Source: Microbacterium sp.
GTDB taxonomy: Bacteria > Actinomycetota > Actinomycetes > Actinomycetales > Microbacteriaceae
Assembly (NCBI RefSeq): GCF_026393345.1
Contig: NZ_JAPLAI010000038.1
Location: 1-50,808, forward strand
DNA length: 50,808 nt
Reading direction: 5' to 3'
Shown here: positions 15,021 through 24,092 of the stretch, one piece after another
Numbering within the stretch: the first letter of the stretch is position 1
How the letters are laid out: each line of letters starts with the position of its first letter
Position numbers and translations under genes: made by a program
The notes under the pieces: model-generated
Told to the model about the DNA's origin: nothing
The model's database searches: none
The model's input: only the letters and a program-made list of their open reading frames with translations

Positions 15021-15985
15021 GCCTCGGGCTCGCCGGCGACGAGGGAGCGCAGCCAGTCCCGCGCCTCGACGAACACGTCGTCCGAGTAGCGGTCCGGGTA
15101 GCGGTTGATCACCCGGTCGGCACGGGGGTACGACCCGAGGAAGATCACCTTCGGGCTGAACCGGCGCAGCCCCATCAGGGCGTCCGCCATCCGTTCGTCC
15201 TGGATGTGCCCGTCCGCGTCGATGACGAACCGGTAGCGCCCGAGGGCATCACCGACCGGCCGCGACGCCAGGAGGCTGAGGTTGATCCCGCGGGTGGCGA
15301 ACTGCTCCAGCATCTCCATCAGCGCGCCGGGGTACTCCTGCGGCAGTTCCACGATGAGCGAGGTCTTGTCGGCTCCGGTGGGGGGCGGCGGCGTCACGGT
15401 GCGCTGCACCAGCACGAACCGGGTCACGGCCTGCCTGTTGTCACCGATGTCCTCGGCGAGCAGCTGCAGGTCGTGGTGCTCGAGGATCCCGGGAGGGGCG
15501 ATCGCCGCATCCGCGTCGCTCGATCCGTCGATGAGGCCGAGGGCGCTCGCGACGTTGCTGGATGCGGGCAGGTGCGCGTGCGCGGGAAGCTCGCGGCCGA
15601 GCCAGATCAGGCACTGCGCGTAGGCGACGGGGTGGGCGGCGACGAGCGACACATCCGCGAGAGAGGTCCCCGGGCGGGCGACGAGCACGAAACTGACCGG
15701 TACCAGGTACTCGCCCACGATCCGTATCCCCGGCATGGTGGCCAGCGCATCCTGCGCCGTGGACACGCCGCCGTCGACCGAGTTCTCGATCGCGATCATC
15801 GCCGCATCCGACCGCCCCTGCACGACATCATCCAGCGCCTCGGCGACGTTGCGCACCGGCTTCCAGATCTGGTTGCGCGCCTCGGGCACCTGCGAGAGCG
15901 CCGCCTCGGTGAATGTCCCTGCCGGCCCCAGATAGCTGTAGGTGCGGCGGGCGGCATCGGGTGCACTGTCGGTGGTCACGGCCAC
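15017..15985 (-). CDS. pheA: prephenate dehydratase
   Basis: 322 residues from GTG 15985, immediately after the stop of the small membrane protein. The catalytic PDT domain shows YSYLGPAGTFTEAAL, AMIAIENSVDGGVSTAQDAL and the catalytic VTRFVLV (TRF motif). A C-terminal ACT domain (GALMEMLEQFATRGINLSLL then SRPVGDALGRYRFVIDADGH) provides phenylalanine feedback control; the usual E of the ESRP motif is A here. It converts prephenate to phenylpyruvate in phenylalanine synthesis, without a fused chorismate mutase, as is usual in Actinobacteria. Confidence 0.95.
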   Translation of the reverse strand: MAVTTDSAPDAARRTYSYLGPAGTFTEAALSQVPEARNQIWKPVRNVAEALDDVVQGRSDAAMIAIENSVDGGVSTAQDALATMPGIRIVGEYLVPVSFVLVARPGTSLADVSLVAAHPVAYAQCLIWLGRELPAHAHLPASSNVASALGLIDGSSDADAAIAPPGILEHHDLQLLAEDIGDNRQAVTRFVLVQRTVTPPPPTGADKTSLIVELPQEYPGALMEMLEQFATRGINLSLLASRPVGDALGRYRFVIDADGHIQDERMADALMGLRRFSPKVIFLGSYPRADRVINRYPDRYSDDVFVEARDWLRSLVAGEPEA

Positions 15986-16126
15986 TCAGCCTAGACCTGA
16001 CTCATCATCCTCCGGCTCGGAGTCGCGCTCGACGTCCCGCACCGCACCGCGCAGCAGAGCGAAGGCTGCCACGAGCAGCCACCCGCCGATCACGAGAGAG
16101 GCGACGATGATCCACACCCACTCCAT
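15986..16126 (-). CDS. 46-residue single-pass membrane protein
   Basis: It starts at ATG 16126 behind a GGAAGGG ribosome site and stops directly before the pheA GTG (TGA|GTG). Residues 3-25 (WVWIIVASLVIGGWLLVAAF) form one transmembrane helix; the tail is acidic (ERDSEPEDDE). No family was recognised. The tight join to pheA suggests one transcript. Confidence 0.65.
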   Translation of the reverse strand: MEWVWIIVASLVIGGWLLVAAFALLRGAVRDVERDSEPEDDESGLG

Positions 16127-16189
16127 GGACGCCCTTCCGGCTCGACGAACTCTCACGCTAGGTGGAGCCCCCCGCGCCTCCGACGGCCG

Positions 16190-18331
16190 TCAGCCACCGA
16201 AATCGGTGGTTTCCCCGTCCACCGCGATCGTCGCGACGCCCGCACGGCCCTCGGGGAGGAGCCGCCCGACGACCCGGACCCGGGCGCGCGGCAACGCGTC
16301 GGCCATCCACCCGGCGACGGCGTCCAGCGTGGCCTCGTCGAGCGCCCCGCCGCGATCGTCGAAGAGCACCACGTCGACGCCACGTCGACGCGCGGCGGCC
16401 ACCGCTGCCACGAGCGGTTCGCGGGCGAGCACCCCGGCTCGGTATTCGTCGCGCAGCTCGCCCTCGAGCGCGACGCAGGCACGCTTCTCCTCGGGCGACA
16501 AAGGACGCGCCTGCCCGATCCGGTCGAGGAGCGGCACCACCCGCTCATCGAGGTCGGCGGCGCGCAGGGCGGACTCGGCGTGAGCCGCCGCATCCCACGC
16601 GGCACGCTGCGCCGCCTCCTGCGCACGACGGTGGAGCGCGGCCGCACGCCGTTGCATCCGGGTGACCGCCTGCAGGAGCAGCACGGCCAGGCCGACGAGG
16701 ATCACGGGCCGCGTGACGACCCAGCCGAGCTCGATCAGCGCCGCGCCTGCGGAGATGCCGGCGGCAGCGAGGACCAACACGATCGATGCGAGACCGAGGA
16801 GGGCCATCCCGGTACGGCCGCGGAGGGCCAGCGCCACGAGGAGGAACCCGGCCGCCGAGCCGAACCAGATGGTCCCGTAGGAGTACGGCACCAGCGCGAT
16901 CCCCCACACGACGACCCCGACGGTGATGGCGAGGAAGAAGGCCACACGCGCGATCCCCGGCAACGGGGAGGGATCCCGGCGCAGCACCTCGGCGGCCACG
17001 AGAATGCCGAGCAGGATGAGCACCGGCGCCCACCACGGGGACGTCGTCAGGGCGGACCCGATCGCCGAGAGGGTCTGCCCCACGACGAAGACCCCCGCGA
17101 TGAGGGCGAGCCCGCGAGTGAGCGAGAGGTCGTCCCGGCCCGCAGCGGCCAAGTCGGTCGGGGCCGGCGGTTCCCACACGAGCCGGATGCGGGTGCCGCC
17201 GCCGGGAACGGACGCCACGTGCGCGGCGCCACCGGCGACGTCCCGCATCCGGCCGACGATGCTCAGCCGCACGCCCATCCGGTCGGGCGGGATGGTGCCG
17301 GGATCGAAACCGATGCCGTCGTCGGTGACCTCGATGAGGATGCGGTCGTCGTCGAGGTCGGCCGACAGTGCTCGCGGCACGCCCGCACCGGCGTGACGCA
17401 CGCTGTTCTCCAGTGCCTGCCGGGTGGCGCCGACGAGGGCGTCCCTGACCGTCGGGTCGAGGGCGGGCTCGCCGTTCCCCCGGATCGTGACCGGGACGCA
17501 GAACCGTGCACCCTCCTGCGCGAGCGCGTCGCGGAGCGGGACGATCGGCGCGCCGTGGTCACGGGCGAGGGAAGAGACCATCCCGGCTGCCCCCACTGCC
17601 TGCTCCGCGAGCCGGCCGGGAGGTAGCGGGAGGTCGGCGCCGGCCAGGGTGAGGGTGGCGAGTACCTCGTCGTGCACCAGGGCGGCGGCCCGCGTTCGCG
17701 CGGCGAGTCGCCCGTGTTCCGCGGCGGCGAGGGCGGACGCCTCCGTCGCGGCGTCCGCCGCCAGATCCAACTCCCGACTGGTCGTGAGGAGGAACCCGCC
17801 GATCACGCAGATGACCGACCCGGTCAGCGCGGCCTGCGCGTCGTTGACGACCCCGTCGAGATCCATGCCGCCGACGAGGTACCGGTATCCGGTGGTAGCG
17901 GCGATCGTCACCGCCAGCACGATCCAGGCCAGGCGGGAGCCGCCGGCGAGGAGCGCGGCGATCACGACCGCCCCTGACGCCGTCATGAACCAGGGGATGC
18001 GGTCCAGATCCGGGGTTGCGGCCTGCGCAGGGAGGAAGGCCACCAGCAGCACGAGGTACGCCGCGACCGCGACCGCTCCGCCGCGGCGCAACCCTCCGGC
18101 CGACAGCCCCGGCGAGAGGATTCCGAGCCCGGCATAGAGCGCTGCGACGGCGATGGCGCCCATCAGGAACCAGGCGGGCAGCGACCGGTCGCCGTCGCGG
18201 TGGAGGAGGACCGCCGCGATGGCTGCGGTCGTCACGGCAACGACGCCGGCGCTGAGCATCACCATGCGCCGGGCAGCGAGCTCGGTGCGCCCCGCGTCGT
18301 CACCGGTGGCGACGACGCGCGCCTCAGTCAC
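16190..18331 (-). CDS. NarL-type sensor histidine kinase with a second membrane domain after the ATPase
   Basis: 713 residues if the GTG at 18331 is used; it overlaps the response-regulator stop by 8 bp. Residues about 24-185 hold about six transmembrane helices. The H-box VHDEVLATL (His220) matches HisKA_3-type kinases, and the ATPase domain follows: ALENSVRHAG (N-box, about 307), TDDGIGFDPG (336-345) and GGGTRIRLVW (377-386). Unlike normal kinases the protein continues: about 405-560 holds a second set of five or six helices, then a 150-residue charged cytoplasmic tail (SPEEKRACVALEGELRDEYR and VDVVLFDDRGG) that looks like a degenerate kinase half. It should phosphorylate the upstream regulator. 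The signal is unknown. Confidence 0.82.
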   Translation of the reverse strand: MTEARVVATGDDAGRTELAARRMVMLSAGVVAVTTAAIAAVLLHRDGDRSLPAWFLMGAIAVAALYAGLGILSPGLSAGGLRRGGAVAVAAYLVLLVAFLPAQAATPDLDRIPWFMTASGAVVIAALLAGGSRLAWIVLAVTIAATTGYRYLVGGMDLDGVVNDAQAALTGSVICVIGGFLLTTSRELDLAADAATEASALAAAEHGRLAARTRAAALVHDEVLATLTLAGADLPLPPGRLAEQAVGAAGMVSSLARDHGAPIVPLRDALAQEGARFCVPVTIRGNGEPALDPTVRDALVGATRQALENSVRHAGAGVPRALSADLDDDRILIEVTDDGIGFDPGTIPPDRMGVRLSIVGRMRDVAGGAAHVASVPGGGTRIRLVWEPPAPTDLAAAGRDDLSLTRGLALIAGVFVVGQTLSAIGSALTTSPWWAPVLILLGILVAAEVLRRDPSPLPGIARVAFFLAITVGVVVWGIALVPYSYGTIWFGSAAGFLLVALALRGRTGMALLGLASIVLVLAAAGISAGAALIELGWVVTRPVILVGLAVLLLQAVTRMQRRAAALHRRAQEAAQRAAWDAAAHAESALRAADLDERVVPLLDRIGQARPLSPEEKRACVALEGELRDEYRAGVLAREPLVAAVAAARRRGVDVVLFDDRGGALDEATLDAVAGWMADALPRARVRVVGRLLPEGRAGVATIAVDGETTDFGG

Positions 18332-18971
18332 GTCGGGGGGCGGGCATGTACCCGTCTTCGATGCCGCGCTGGTACAGCTCGACCTTGGTCGCCGCGGGGC
18401 GACCAAGCTGGTGGTACACCGAGCGGATGCGGCGCAGATGGTCGTTGACCGTGTTCTCGCTGACGAACAGCGTCGCCCCGACCTCCTTCGCGCCGAGCCC
18501 GGAGGCGTACAGCGCGAGGACCTCGCGTTCGCGTGCGGTGAGGGGCGCTGCCCGGAGCAGCGGATCGGTGTCGAGGGCGGAGGCCCACTCGGTGCTGGGC
18601 ACGTGCTCGCCGCGAGTGGCGGCGGTGATCGCGGCGACCAGGACGTCCTGCGGCGCGGACTTGCGGACGATCCCGAGCGCCTCGGTGCGGGAGGCCTCCC
18701 GCACCAGATACGGGTTCTCGGCGGACGTGAGAACGAGAACCTCGGCACCCCAGTCGCGGAGGGCGGCGACGTTTCGTCCCGGCTCGGTGCCGTCGCGGAG
18801 GCTGAGATCCAGCAGCACGAGGTCGGCATCGAGGATGTGCCGCACGATCCCGTCGACGGTCGGGGCGTGACGGGCGAACGTGAGCCCCTCGGCGGCGGCG
18901 ACCACGCCCTGCACGGCGAGCGCCATCAGCTCATGGTCATCGACGATGGCGATGCGCGCCGCATCCGTCAT
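18324..18971 (-). CDS. NarL/LuxR-family response regulator
   Basis: 215 residues. The receiver domain has the acidic pair D11-D12, the phospho-acceptor D55 in LVLLDLSL, the Thr/Ser after strand four (VLTSAEN) and K104 in VRKSAPQ. The C-terminal LuxR helix-turn-helix is [20 protein letters not shown] through [13 protein letters not shown]. It is the first gene of a two-gene operon with the kinase (8-bp overlap) and is divergent from pgm. Target genes are unknown; autoregulation from the 112-bp divergent gap is plausible. Confidence 0.92.
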   Translation of the reverse strand: MTDAARIAIVDDHELMALAVQGVVAAAEGLTFARHAPTVDGIVRHILDADLVLLDLSLRDGTEPGRNVAALRDWGAEVLVLTSAENPYLVREASRTEALGIVRKSAPQDVLVAAITAATRGEHVPSTEWASALDTDPLLRAAPLTAREREVLALYASGLGAKEVGATLFVSENTVNDHLRRIRSVYHQLGRPAATKVELYQRGIEDGYMPAPRRD

Positions 18972-19083
18972 CCTGCTCCCCCATCCCCCGGCGTCCCTGT
19001 CGAGTATGGCGCAGGTGTTCCGGGCCGAGGGCAGTGTCCGTCAAGAGGATGCCACCGGGCGTCGTGCAGGGCAGACTAGGCAC

Positions 19084-20727
19084 ATGAGCCGCGCAGGACA
19101 GCCCGCCGTAGCAACCGACCTCATCGACATCGACGAACTGATCGCCGCCTACTACGATCGCAAGCCCGACGCCGGCGTGCCGGCGCAGCGCGTCGCGTTC
19201 GGTACCAGCGGCCACCGGGGGTCGAGCCTGTCGACGAGCTTCAACGAGGACCACATCCTCGCCACCACCCAGGCGATCGTGGACTACCGCACGCGGGAGG
19301 GCATCACCGGCCCGCTCTTCCTCGGCCGGGACACGCACGGATTGTCGCTGCCCGCCGAGCGCACCGCGATCGAGGTGCTCGTGGCGAACGGAGTCGACGT
19401 GCGTGTCGACTCCCGCGATTCGTGGGTGCCGACACCCGCGCTCAGCCACGCGATCCTCGCCTACAACCGCGACCGGGCGACGGATGACCCGGGCCGGTCC
19501 GACGGCATCGTCGTGACCCCGAGCCACAACCCGCCGCGCGACGGGGGCTTCAAGTACAACCCGCCGAACGGCGGCCCCGCTGACACCGACGCCACCGGCT
19601 GGATCGCCGACCGCGCGAACGAGCTCATCGCCGCGGGCCTTACCGGGGTGAAGCGCACCCGGTACGCCGATATCGACTCCGACGCACTCGGCGAGTACGA
19701 CTTCCGTGAGGCGTACGTGCGGGATCTCGACGCGATCATCGACATGGAGGCGATCAAGAAGGCGGGCGTGCGGATCGGAGCCGACCCGCTCGGCGGCGCC
19801 TCGGTCGAGTACTGGGCCCTGATCGGCGAGCACTACGGGCTCGATCTCACCGTGGTCAACCCCGAGGTCGACCCGACCTGGCGGTTCATGACACTCGACT
19901 GGGACGAGAAGATCCGGATGGACCCGTCGTCGCCGTCGGCCATGGCGGCGCTCGTCGCCCGCCGCGACGAGTACGACATCCTCACCGGCAACGACGCGGA
20001 CGCCGATCGGCACGGCATCGTCACGCCCGACGCCGGACTGATGAACCCGAACCACTACCTGGCCGTCGCGATCGACTACCTGTTCTCGCACCGCGAGGGG
20101 TGGCCGGCGGATGCGGCGGTCGGCAAGACGCTGGTGTCGTCGATGATCATCGACCGGGTCGTCGAGGCGCTCGGCCGCACCCTGTATGAGGTGCCGGTGG
20201 GCTTCAAGTGGTTCGTTCCGGGCCTCCTCGACGGCTCCGTCGCCTTCGGCGGCGAGGAATCGGCGGGGGCATCGTTCCTCCGGATGGACGGCTCGGTGTG
20301 GACCACCGACAAGGACGGCATCCTGCTGTGCCTGCTCGCCGCAGAGATCCTCGCGGTGACCGGCAAGACGCCGTCGCAGCGCTATGCGGAGCTCGAGGAG
20401 ACGTACGGCGCGTCGGTGTATCAGCGGGTGGACGCCCCGGCGACCCCCGCGCAGAAGGCGGCGCTCGCGAAGCTCTCGCCCGACGCGGTCACCGCGACCG
20501 AGCTCGCCGGTGAGGAGATCACCGCCAAGCTCTCGCACGCCCCCGGCAACGGGGCGGCGATCGGCGGCCTCAAGGTCGTGACCGCGGACGCGTGGTTCGC
20601 CGCCCGTCCGTCCGGCACCGAGGACGTGTACAAGCTGTACGCCGAGTCGCTCCGCGGTGAGGGGCACCTGCGCCAGGTGCAGGAGGAGGCCCGCGCGGTC
20701 GTCTCCGAGGCCCTCGGCGACGCGTAA
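19084..20727 (+). CDS. pgm: phosphoglucomutase (alpha-D-glucose-phosphate-specific)
   Basis: 547 residues, matching the 546-residue norm of this subfamily. The ATG at 19084 is the family start ([18 protein letters not shown]). FGTSGHRG marks the N-terminal loop, [20 protein letters not shown] carries the catalytic phosphoserine, [10 protein letters not shown] is the metal-binding loop, [11 protein letters not shown] the sugar-binding loop and [16 protein letters not shown] the phosphate-binding loop. It interconverts glucose-1-P and glucose-6-P, joining the Leloir genes downstream to glycolysis and supplying glucose-1-P for nucleotide sugars. Confidence 0.97.
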   Translation: MSRAGQPAVATDLIDIDELIAAYYDRKPDAGVPAQRVAFGTSGHRGSSLSTSFNEDHILATTQAIVDYRTREGITGPLFLGRDTHGLSLPAERTAIEVLVANGVDVRVDSRDSWVPTPALSHAILAYNRDRATDDPGRSDGIVVTPSHNPPRDGGFKYNPPNGGPADTDATGWIADRANELIAAGLTGVKRTRYADIDSDALGEYDFREAYVRDLDAIIDMEAIKKAGVRIGADPLGGASVEYWALIGEHYGLDLTVVNPEVDPTWRFMTLDWDEKIRMDPSSPSAMAALVARRDEYDILTGNDADADRHGIVTPDAGLMNPNHYLAVAIDYLFSHREGWPADAAVGKTLVSSMIIDRVVEALGRTLYEVPVGFKWFVPGLLDGSVAFGGEESAGASFLRMDGSVWTTDKDGILLCLLAAEILAVTGKTPSQRYAELEETYGASVYQRVDAPATPAQKAALAKLSPDAVTATELAGEEITAKLSHAPGNGAAIGGLKVVTADAWFAARPSGTEDVYKLYAESLRGEGHLRQVQEEARAVVSEALGDA

Positions 20728-20735
20728 TCATTGGC

Positions 20736-20808
20736 GCCGAGACCACACCCGATTCGCGAGACCATATCCGATCGCATGTGGTCTCGGCGAACGGATGTGG
20801 TCTCGCGC
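20736..20808. repeat. REP-like palindromic element, copy B
   Basis: Same forward-forward-reverse-reverse box order as at 11429-11500: GCCGAGACCACACCC, GCGAGACCATATCC, then ATGTGGTCTCGGC and GGATGTGGTCTCGCGC. It fills the 86-bp gap between the convergent pgm and glycerate kinase genes and probably terminates both. Confidence 0.85.
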
Positions 20809-20813
20809 TGCGG

Positions 20814-21935
20814 TCACCAGAGGGCGCGGGCCAGCGTCGCGCCGGCGTCGCGCAGCCACCGTGCAGGGTCGGCGAGCGCGGCAGCGCCGGACCCGGCGAG
20901 GCGCGTGAGCGACAGGGTCTCGGCGAACGCCGAGGTGTCCGCATCCGGGTCGATCCGGCCGGCGACCAGGGCCACGGGTGCCCCGGCGTCGGCCGCGAGA
21001 GCGGCCACATGCGCCGGCGCCTTGCCCGCCGCGGACTGCGCGTCGTAGGCACCCTCACCCGTCACGACGACGGATGCGGTGCCCACCGCGTCCGCGAGGC
21101 CGAGGAGTCCCGCCACTTCCGCCGCGCCGGGGGCGAGCCGCGCGCCCCAGGCGAGCAGCGCGAACCCGGTGCCACCGGCGGCGCCCGCACCGGCGGTCTC
21201 CGGGTCGACGTCGAACTGCGCGGCATACCGGGCGAGGGCGGTGTCCACGAGGCGCAATTCGTCGGCACCGAAGCCCTTCTGCGGGCCGAACATCGCCGCG
21301 GCGCCGGTGGCGCCGGTCAGCGGGGCGGTGACGTCGGTGAGCACGAGTGCCCCGCCCGGCGGCAGCGGCCGCATCCGGTCGAGGTCCACGGCGGCAAGGT
21401 CTCGTAGCCCTTCCGCGCCGTCCGCCGGCGCGCGACCGTCCGTCGTGATGATGCGGGCGCCGAGGGCTCGGAGCATCCCGGCCCCGCCGTCGGTGGAGGC
21501 GCTCGATCCGACGGCGAGCAACAGGCGGGAGACGCCGTGCGCGAGGGCGTCGGCGATGGCCTCACCGAAGGCGCGCGTCGACGCCCGCCACGGCTCCCGC
21601 CGGCTGCGATACAGCTCGATGCCGCAGGTACTCGCGAGTTCTACGACCGCGGTGCCCTCCGGCGCGGCCGGTGTGCCCGGCAGCAGCAGCCAGGTGGCGC
21701 CGATGCGTTCGCCCATGCTCCCGGCGGGTGCGACGACCGATACCGCCATGCGCTCGGCGCCCGGCACCGCCGCGGCGAACGCGTCGAGGGTGCCCTCGCC
21801 GCCATCTGCCATCGGGCGCAGCAGGATCTCCGCATCCGGGTCCACGTCCCGCCATCCGGCGGCGATCGCCCGCGCCACCGCCGTCGCACGAAGCGACCCC
21901 TTGAAACTGTCGGGCGCGATGACGACGCGGCTCAT
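20814..21935 (-). CDS. glxK: glycerate kinase (type I)
   Basis: 373 residues from ATG 21935 (the family start MSRVVIAPDSFKGSLRA). Conserved blocks are ADGGEGTLDAFAA, LAVGSSASTDGGAGMLRALGA, LTDVTAPLTGATGAAAMFGPQKG and VVTGEGAYDAQSAAGKAP, the signature of the GckA/GlxK family. It phosphorylates D-glycerate, giving 2- or 3-phosphoglycerate, in glyoxylate and serine-related routes. It stands alone, divergent from galE and convergent with pgm, with no visible partner gene. Confidence 0.95.
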   Translation of the reverse strand: MSRVVIAPDSFKGSLRATAVARAIAAGWRDVDPDAEILLRPMADGGEGTLDAFAAAVPGAERMAVSVVAPAGSMGERIGATWLLLPGTPAAPEGTAVVELASTCGIELYRSRREPWRASTRAFGEAIADALAHGVSRLLLAVGSSASTDGGAGMLRALGARIITTDGRAPADGAEGLRDLAAVDLDRMRPLPPGGALVLTDVTAPLTGATGAAAMFGPQKGFGADELRLVDTALARYAAQFDVDPETAGAGAAGGTGFALLAWGARLAPGAAEVAGLLGLADAVGTASVVVTGEGAYDAQSAAGKAPAHVAALAADAGAPVALVAGRIDPDADTSAFAETLSLTRLAGSGAAALADPARWLRDAGATLARALW

Positions 21936-22032
21936 GCCCCGAGGGTAGACCCGGCCGAGACGCGACGGACTCTTCGACCAGTCGGCGCGGGCCGGAGACA
22001 CAACGCGACCGCGCACCTGAAAGGATGGAGAC

Positions 22033-23010
22033 ATGTCTTGGCTTGTCACCGGCGGTGCCGGCTACATCGGTGCCCACGTCGTCCGGGCGCTCGCCGCGGC
22101 GGGACTGTCCCCCGTCGTGATCGACGATCTCTCCAGCGGCCACGAGGACTTCGTCCCCGAGGGCGTTCCGTTCGTGCGGGGCACCATCCTCGATCGCGAC
22201 CTGGTCGAACGGACGCTGCGCGCGCACGAAGTGACCGGAGTCATCCACGTCGCGGGCTTCAAGTACGCCGGGGTCTCGGTGCAGCGCCCGCTCCACACCT
22301 ACGAACAGAACGTCGAGGGGACCCGCATCGTGCTGGCCGCGATGGCCGATGCCGACGTGCAGAACCTGGTGTTCTCCTCCTCCGCCGCCGTGTACGGCAC
22401 CCCCGATGTGCCCCTCGTCACCGAGGACCTCCCCAAGCGCCCGGCATCGCCGTACGGCGAGTCGAAGCTCATCGGCGAGTGGCTCATCCGCGACCAGGCG
22501 GTCGCCACGGCCGGCTCCCCGCATCCGCTCCGTCACACCTCGCTCCGCTACTTCAACGTGGTGGGCTCCGGCGATGAGAGCGTGTACGACTCGAGCCCGC
22601 ACAACCTGTTCCCGATCGTGTTCGAGAAGCTGCTGGCCGGCGAGACACCGCGGATCAACGGCGACGACTACGACACCCCGGACGGCACGAACGTCCGCGA
22701 CTACGTCCATGTCGCCGACATCGCCGCCGCGCACGTCGTCGCGGCGCAGCGCCTGGCGGCGGGCCTTCCGGTCGAGGCCGCCTACAACCTGGGCTCGCAG
22801 AACGGCCTGAGCGTGCGGGAGATCATGGACGCCATGGCCCGGGTCACCGGCATCGCCTTCACGCCCGAGATCGGCCCGCGCCGCGCCGGCGACCCCGACC
22901 GCATCGTCGCCACCGGCGAGCTCGCCGCGCGGGATCTGGGGTGGGTCAACCGGTACACGGTGGACGAGATGGTCCGCAGCGGCTGGGACGCTCGCCGCAA
23001 CGCGAGCTGA
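22033..23010 (+). CDS. galE: UDP-glucose 4-epimerase
   Basis: 325 residues with an AAGGATGGAG ribosome site. The NAD-binding Rossmann start is VTGGAGYIGAHVV; the catalytic SSSAAVYG Ser and the Y-x-x-x-K pair in SPYGESKLIGEWL are present, as are RYFNVVGSG and the DGTNVRDYVHVADIA block of GalE enzymes. It interconverts UDP-glucose and UDP-galactose. Together with pgm, galT and galK nearby it completes a Leloir set, although it is separated from galTK by the divergent LacI gene. Confidence 0.94.
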   Translation: MSWLVTGGAGYIGAHVVRALAAAGLSPVVIDDLSSGHEDFVPEGVPFVRGTILDRDLVERTLRAHEVTGVIHVAGFKYAGVSVQRPLHTYEQNVEGTRIVLAAMADADVQNLVFSSSAAVYGTPDVPLVTEDLPKRPASPYGESKLIGEWLIRDQAVATAGSPHPLRHTSLRYFNVVGSGDESVYDSSPHNLFPIVFEKLLAGETPRINGDDYDTPDGTNVRDYVHVADIAAAHVVAAQRLAAGLPVEAAYNLGSQNGLSVREIMDAMARVTGIAFTPEIGPRRAGDPDRIVATGELAARDLGWVNRYTVDEMVRSGWDARRNAS

Positions 23011-23043
23011 CCCGCCCTGACCGCGGCTGCGCCGGAGCGCGAC

Positions 23044-24036
23044 TCAGCGGGGCGGGGCGGCGGTGCTCGCGCGCACCACGAGGGTCGCCGGGATCACCGT
23101 GCGGTGCGCGGCCGCGGATCCGCCGCCGTCGAGGAGCGCCGCGACGGCCTGTTCGCCGAGGCGGTCGAAGTGCTGGCGCACCGTCGTCAGCGGCGGCCGG
23201 TAGTTGGCCGCATCCGCCACATCGTCGAAGCCGACGACGCTGACGTCCTCGGGTACACGGAGCCCCCGTTCCGAAAGTGCCCGGAGGGCGCCGAGCGCCA
23301 TCTGATCGTTCGCGACGACCACCGCGGTGGGCCGCGGGTCCCGCTCGCAGAGCTCGAGCGCCGCGTCGTACCCGGATGCGGACGTCCACCGTCCGCGGAC
23401 CGGCTCGCTCACCGGCACCCCGGCCTGCACGAGCGTCTCGCGCCAGCCGCGCTCGCGTTCCGCGGCGGCATAGGAGGATGCGGGCCCGGCGAGGTGCGCG
23501 ATGTCGCTGTGGCCGAGGTCGAGCAGGTGCCGGGTCGCGGCGACCGCACCGCCGACATGGTCGGTCTCGACCCCGAGGTAGCGGTCGTCGGGCGGCGAAT
23601 CGACCACAACGAAGCGCAGGCCACCGGGCAGCGCTGCCGCACGGGCGAGTGCCGCCGCCTCGTTGATCACGACCACGCCGTCGACGCCCTGGTCGCGGAG
23701 GCGCTCGAACGCGGCGACCACGGGCTCGCTGCCGATCGTGACGACGGCGACGTCGTAGCCGCGGGCCGCGGCCGCATCCGTCACCGCCTCGAGCATGAGC
23801 GAGTTGCCCGCGGTCGCGAGGGTCGCCACGACCGCGCCGATCGTGCCGGTGCGGCCGGTGCGGAGGGCCCTGGCCGCGCGATGGATGCGGTACCCGCTCT
23901 GCGCCATGGCCGCCTCGACGCGCGCACGTGTCGACGGGTCCACCCGCGGGCTGGCGTTGACCACACGGGAGACGGTCTGCGCGGAGACGCCGGCGAGCGC
24001 GGCGACATCGCCCATGGACGGACGTTTCGCGGTCAT
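23044..24036 (-). CDS. LacI-family transcriptional regulator (probable gal repressor)
   Basis: 330 residues. The N-terminal helix-turn-helix is PSMGDVAALAGVSAQTVSRVVN followed by the hinge helix (VEAAMAQSGYRIHRAARALR), split over two family blocks. The periplasmic-binding-like effector domain includes GTIGAVVATLA, DHVGGAVAATRHLLDLGHSD and VSVVGFDDVADAANYRPPLT. It is divergent from galTK, and two operator-like sequences lie in the 48-bp gap, so control of galTK and of itself by a galactose-related effector is likely. Confidence 0.93.
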   Translation of the reverse strand: MTAKRPSMGDVAALAGVSAQTVSRVVNASPRVDPSTRARVEAAMAQSGYRIHRAARALRTGRTGTIGAVVATLATAGNSLMLEAVTDAAAARGYDVAVVTIGSEPVVAAFERLRDQGVDGVVVINEAAALARAAALPGGLRFVVVDSPPDDRYLGVETDHVGGAVAATRHLLDLGHSDIAHLAGPASSYAAAERERGWRETLVQAGVPVSEPVRGRWTSASGYDAALELCERDPRPTAVVVANDQMALGALRALSERGLRVPEDVSVVGFDDVADAANYRPPLTTVRQHFDRLGEQAVAALLDGGGSAAAHRTVIPATLVVRASTAAPPR

Positions 24037-24046
24037 CGGCCCTCCC

Positions 24047-24062
24047 GTGTTGACGATATCAC
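24047..24062. promoter_or_regulatory. LacI-type operator O1
   Basis: GTGTTGACGATATCAC, a 16-bp imperfect palindrome with central CG, in the divergent lacI-galT gap. Its centre lies exactly 30 bp from that of the next site. Confidence 0.5.
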
Positions 24063-24076
24063 GGCAGCGACGTAGC

Positions 24077-24092
24077 GTGTTATCGTGAACAC
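24077..24092. promoter_or_regulatory. LacI-type operator O2 overlapping the galT start
   Basis: GTGTTATCGTGAACAC, central CG, arms GTGTT/AACAC. It covers the galT GTG start codon at 24085, so bound repressor would block transcription or early elongation. Confidence 0.55.
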
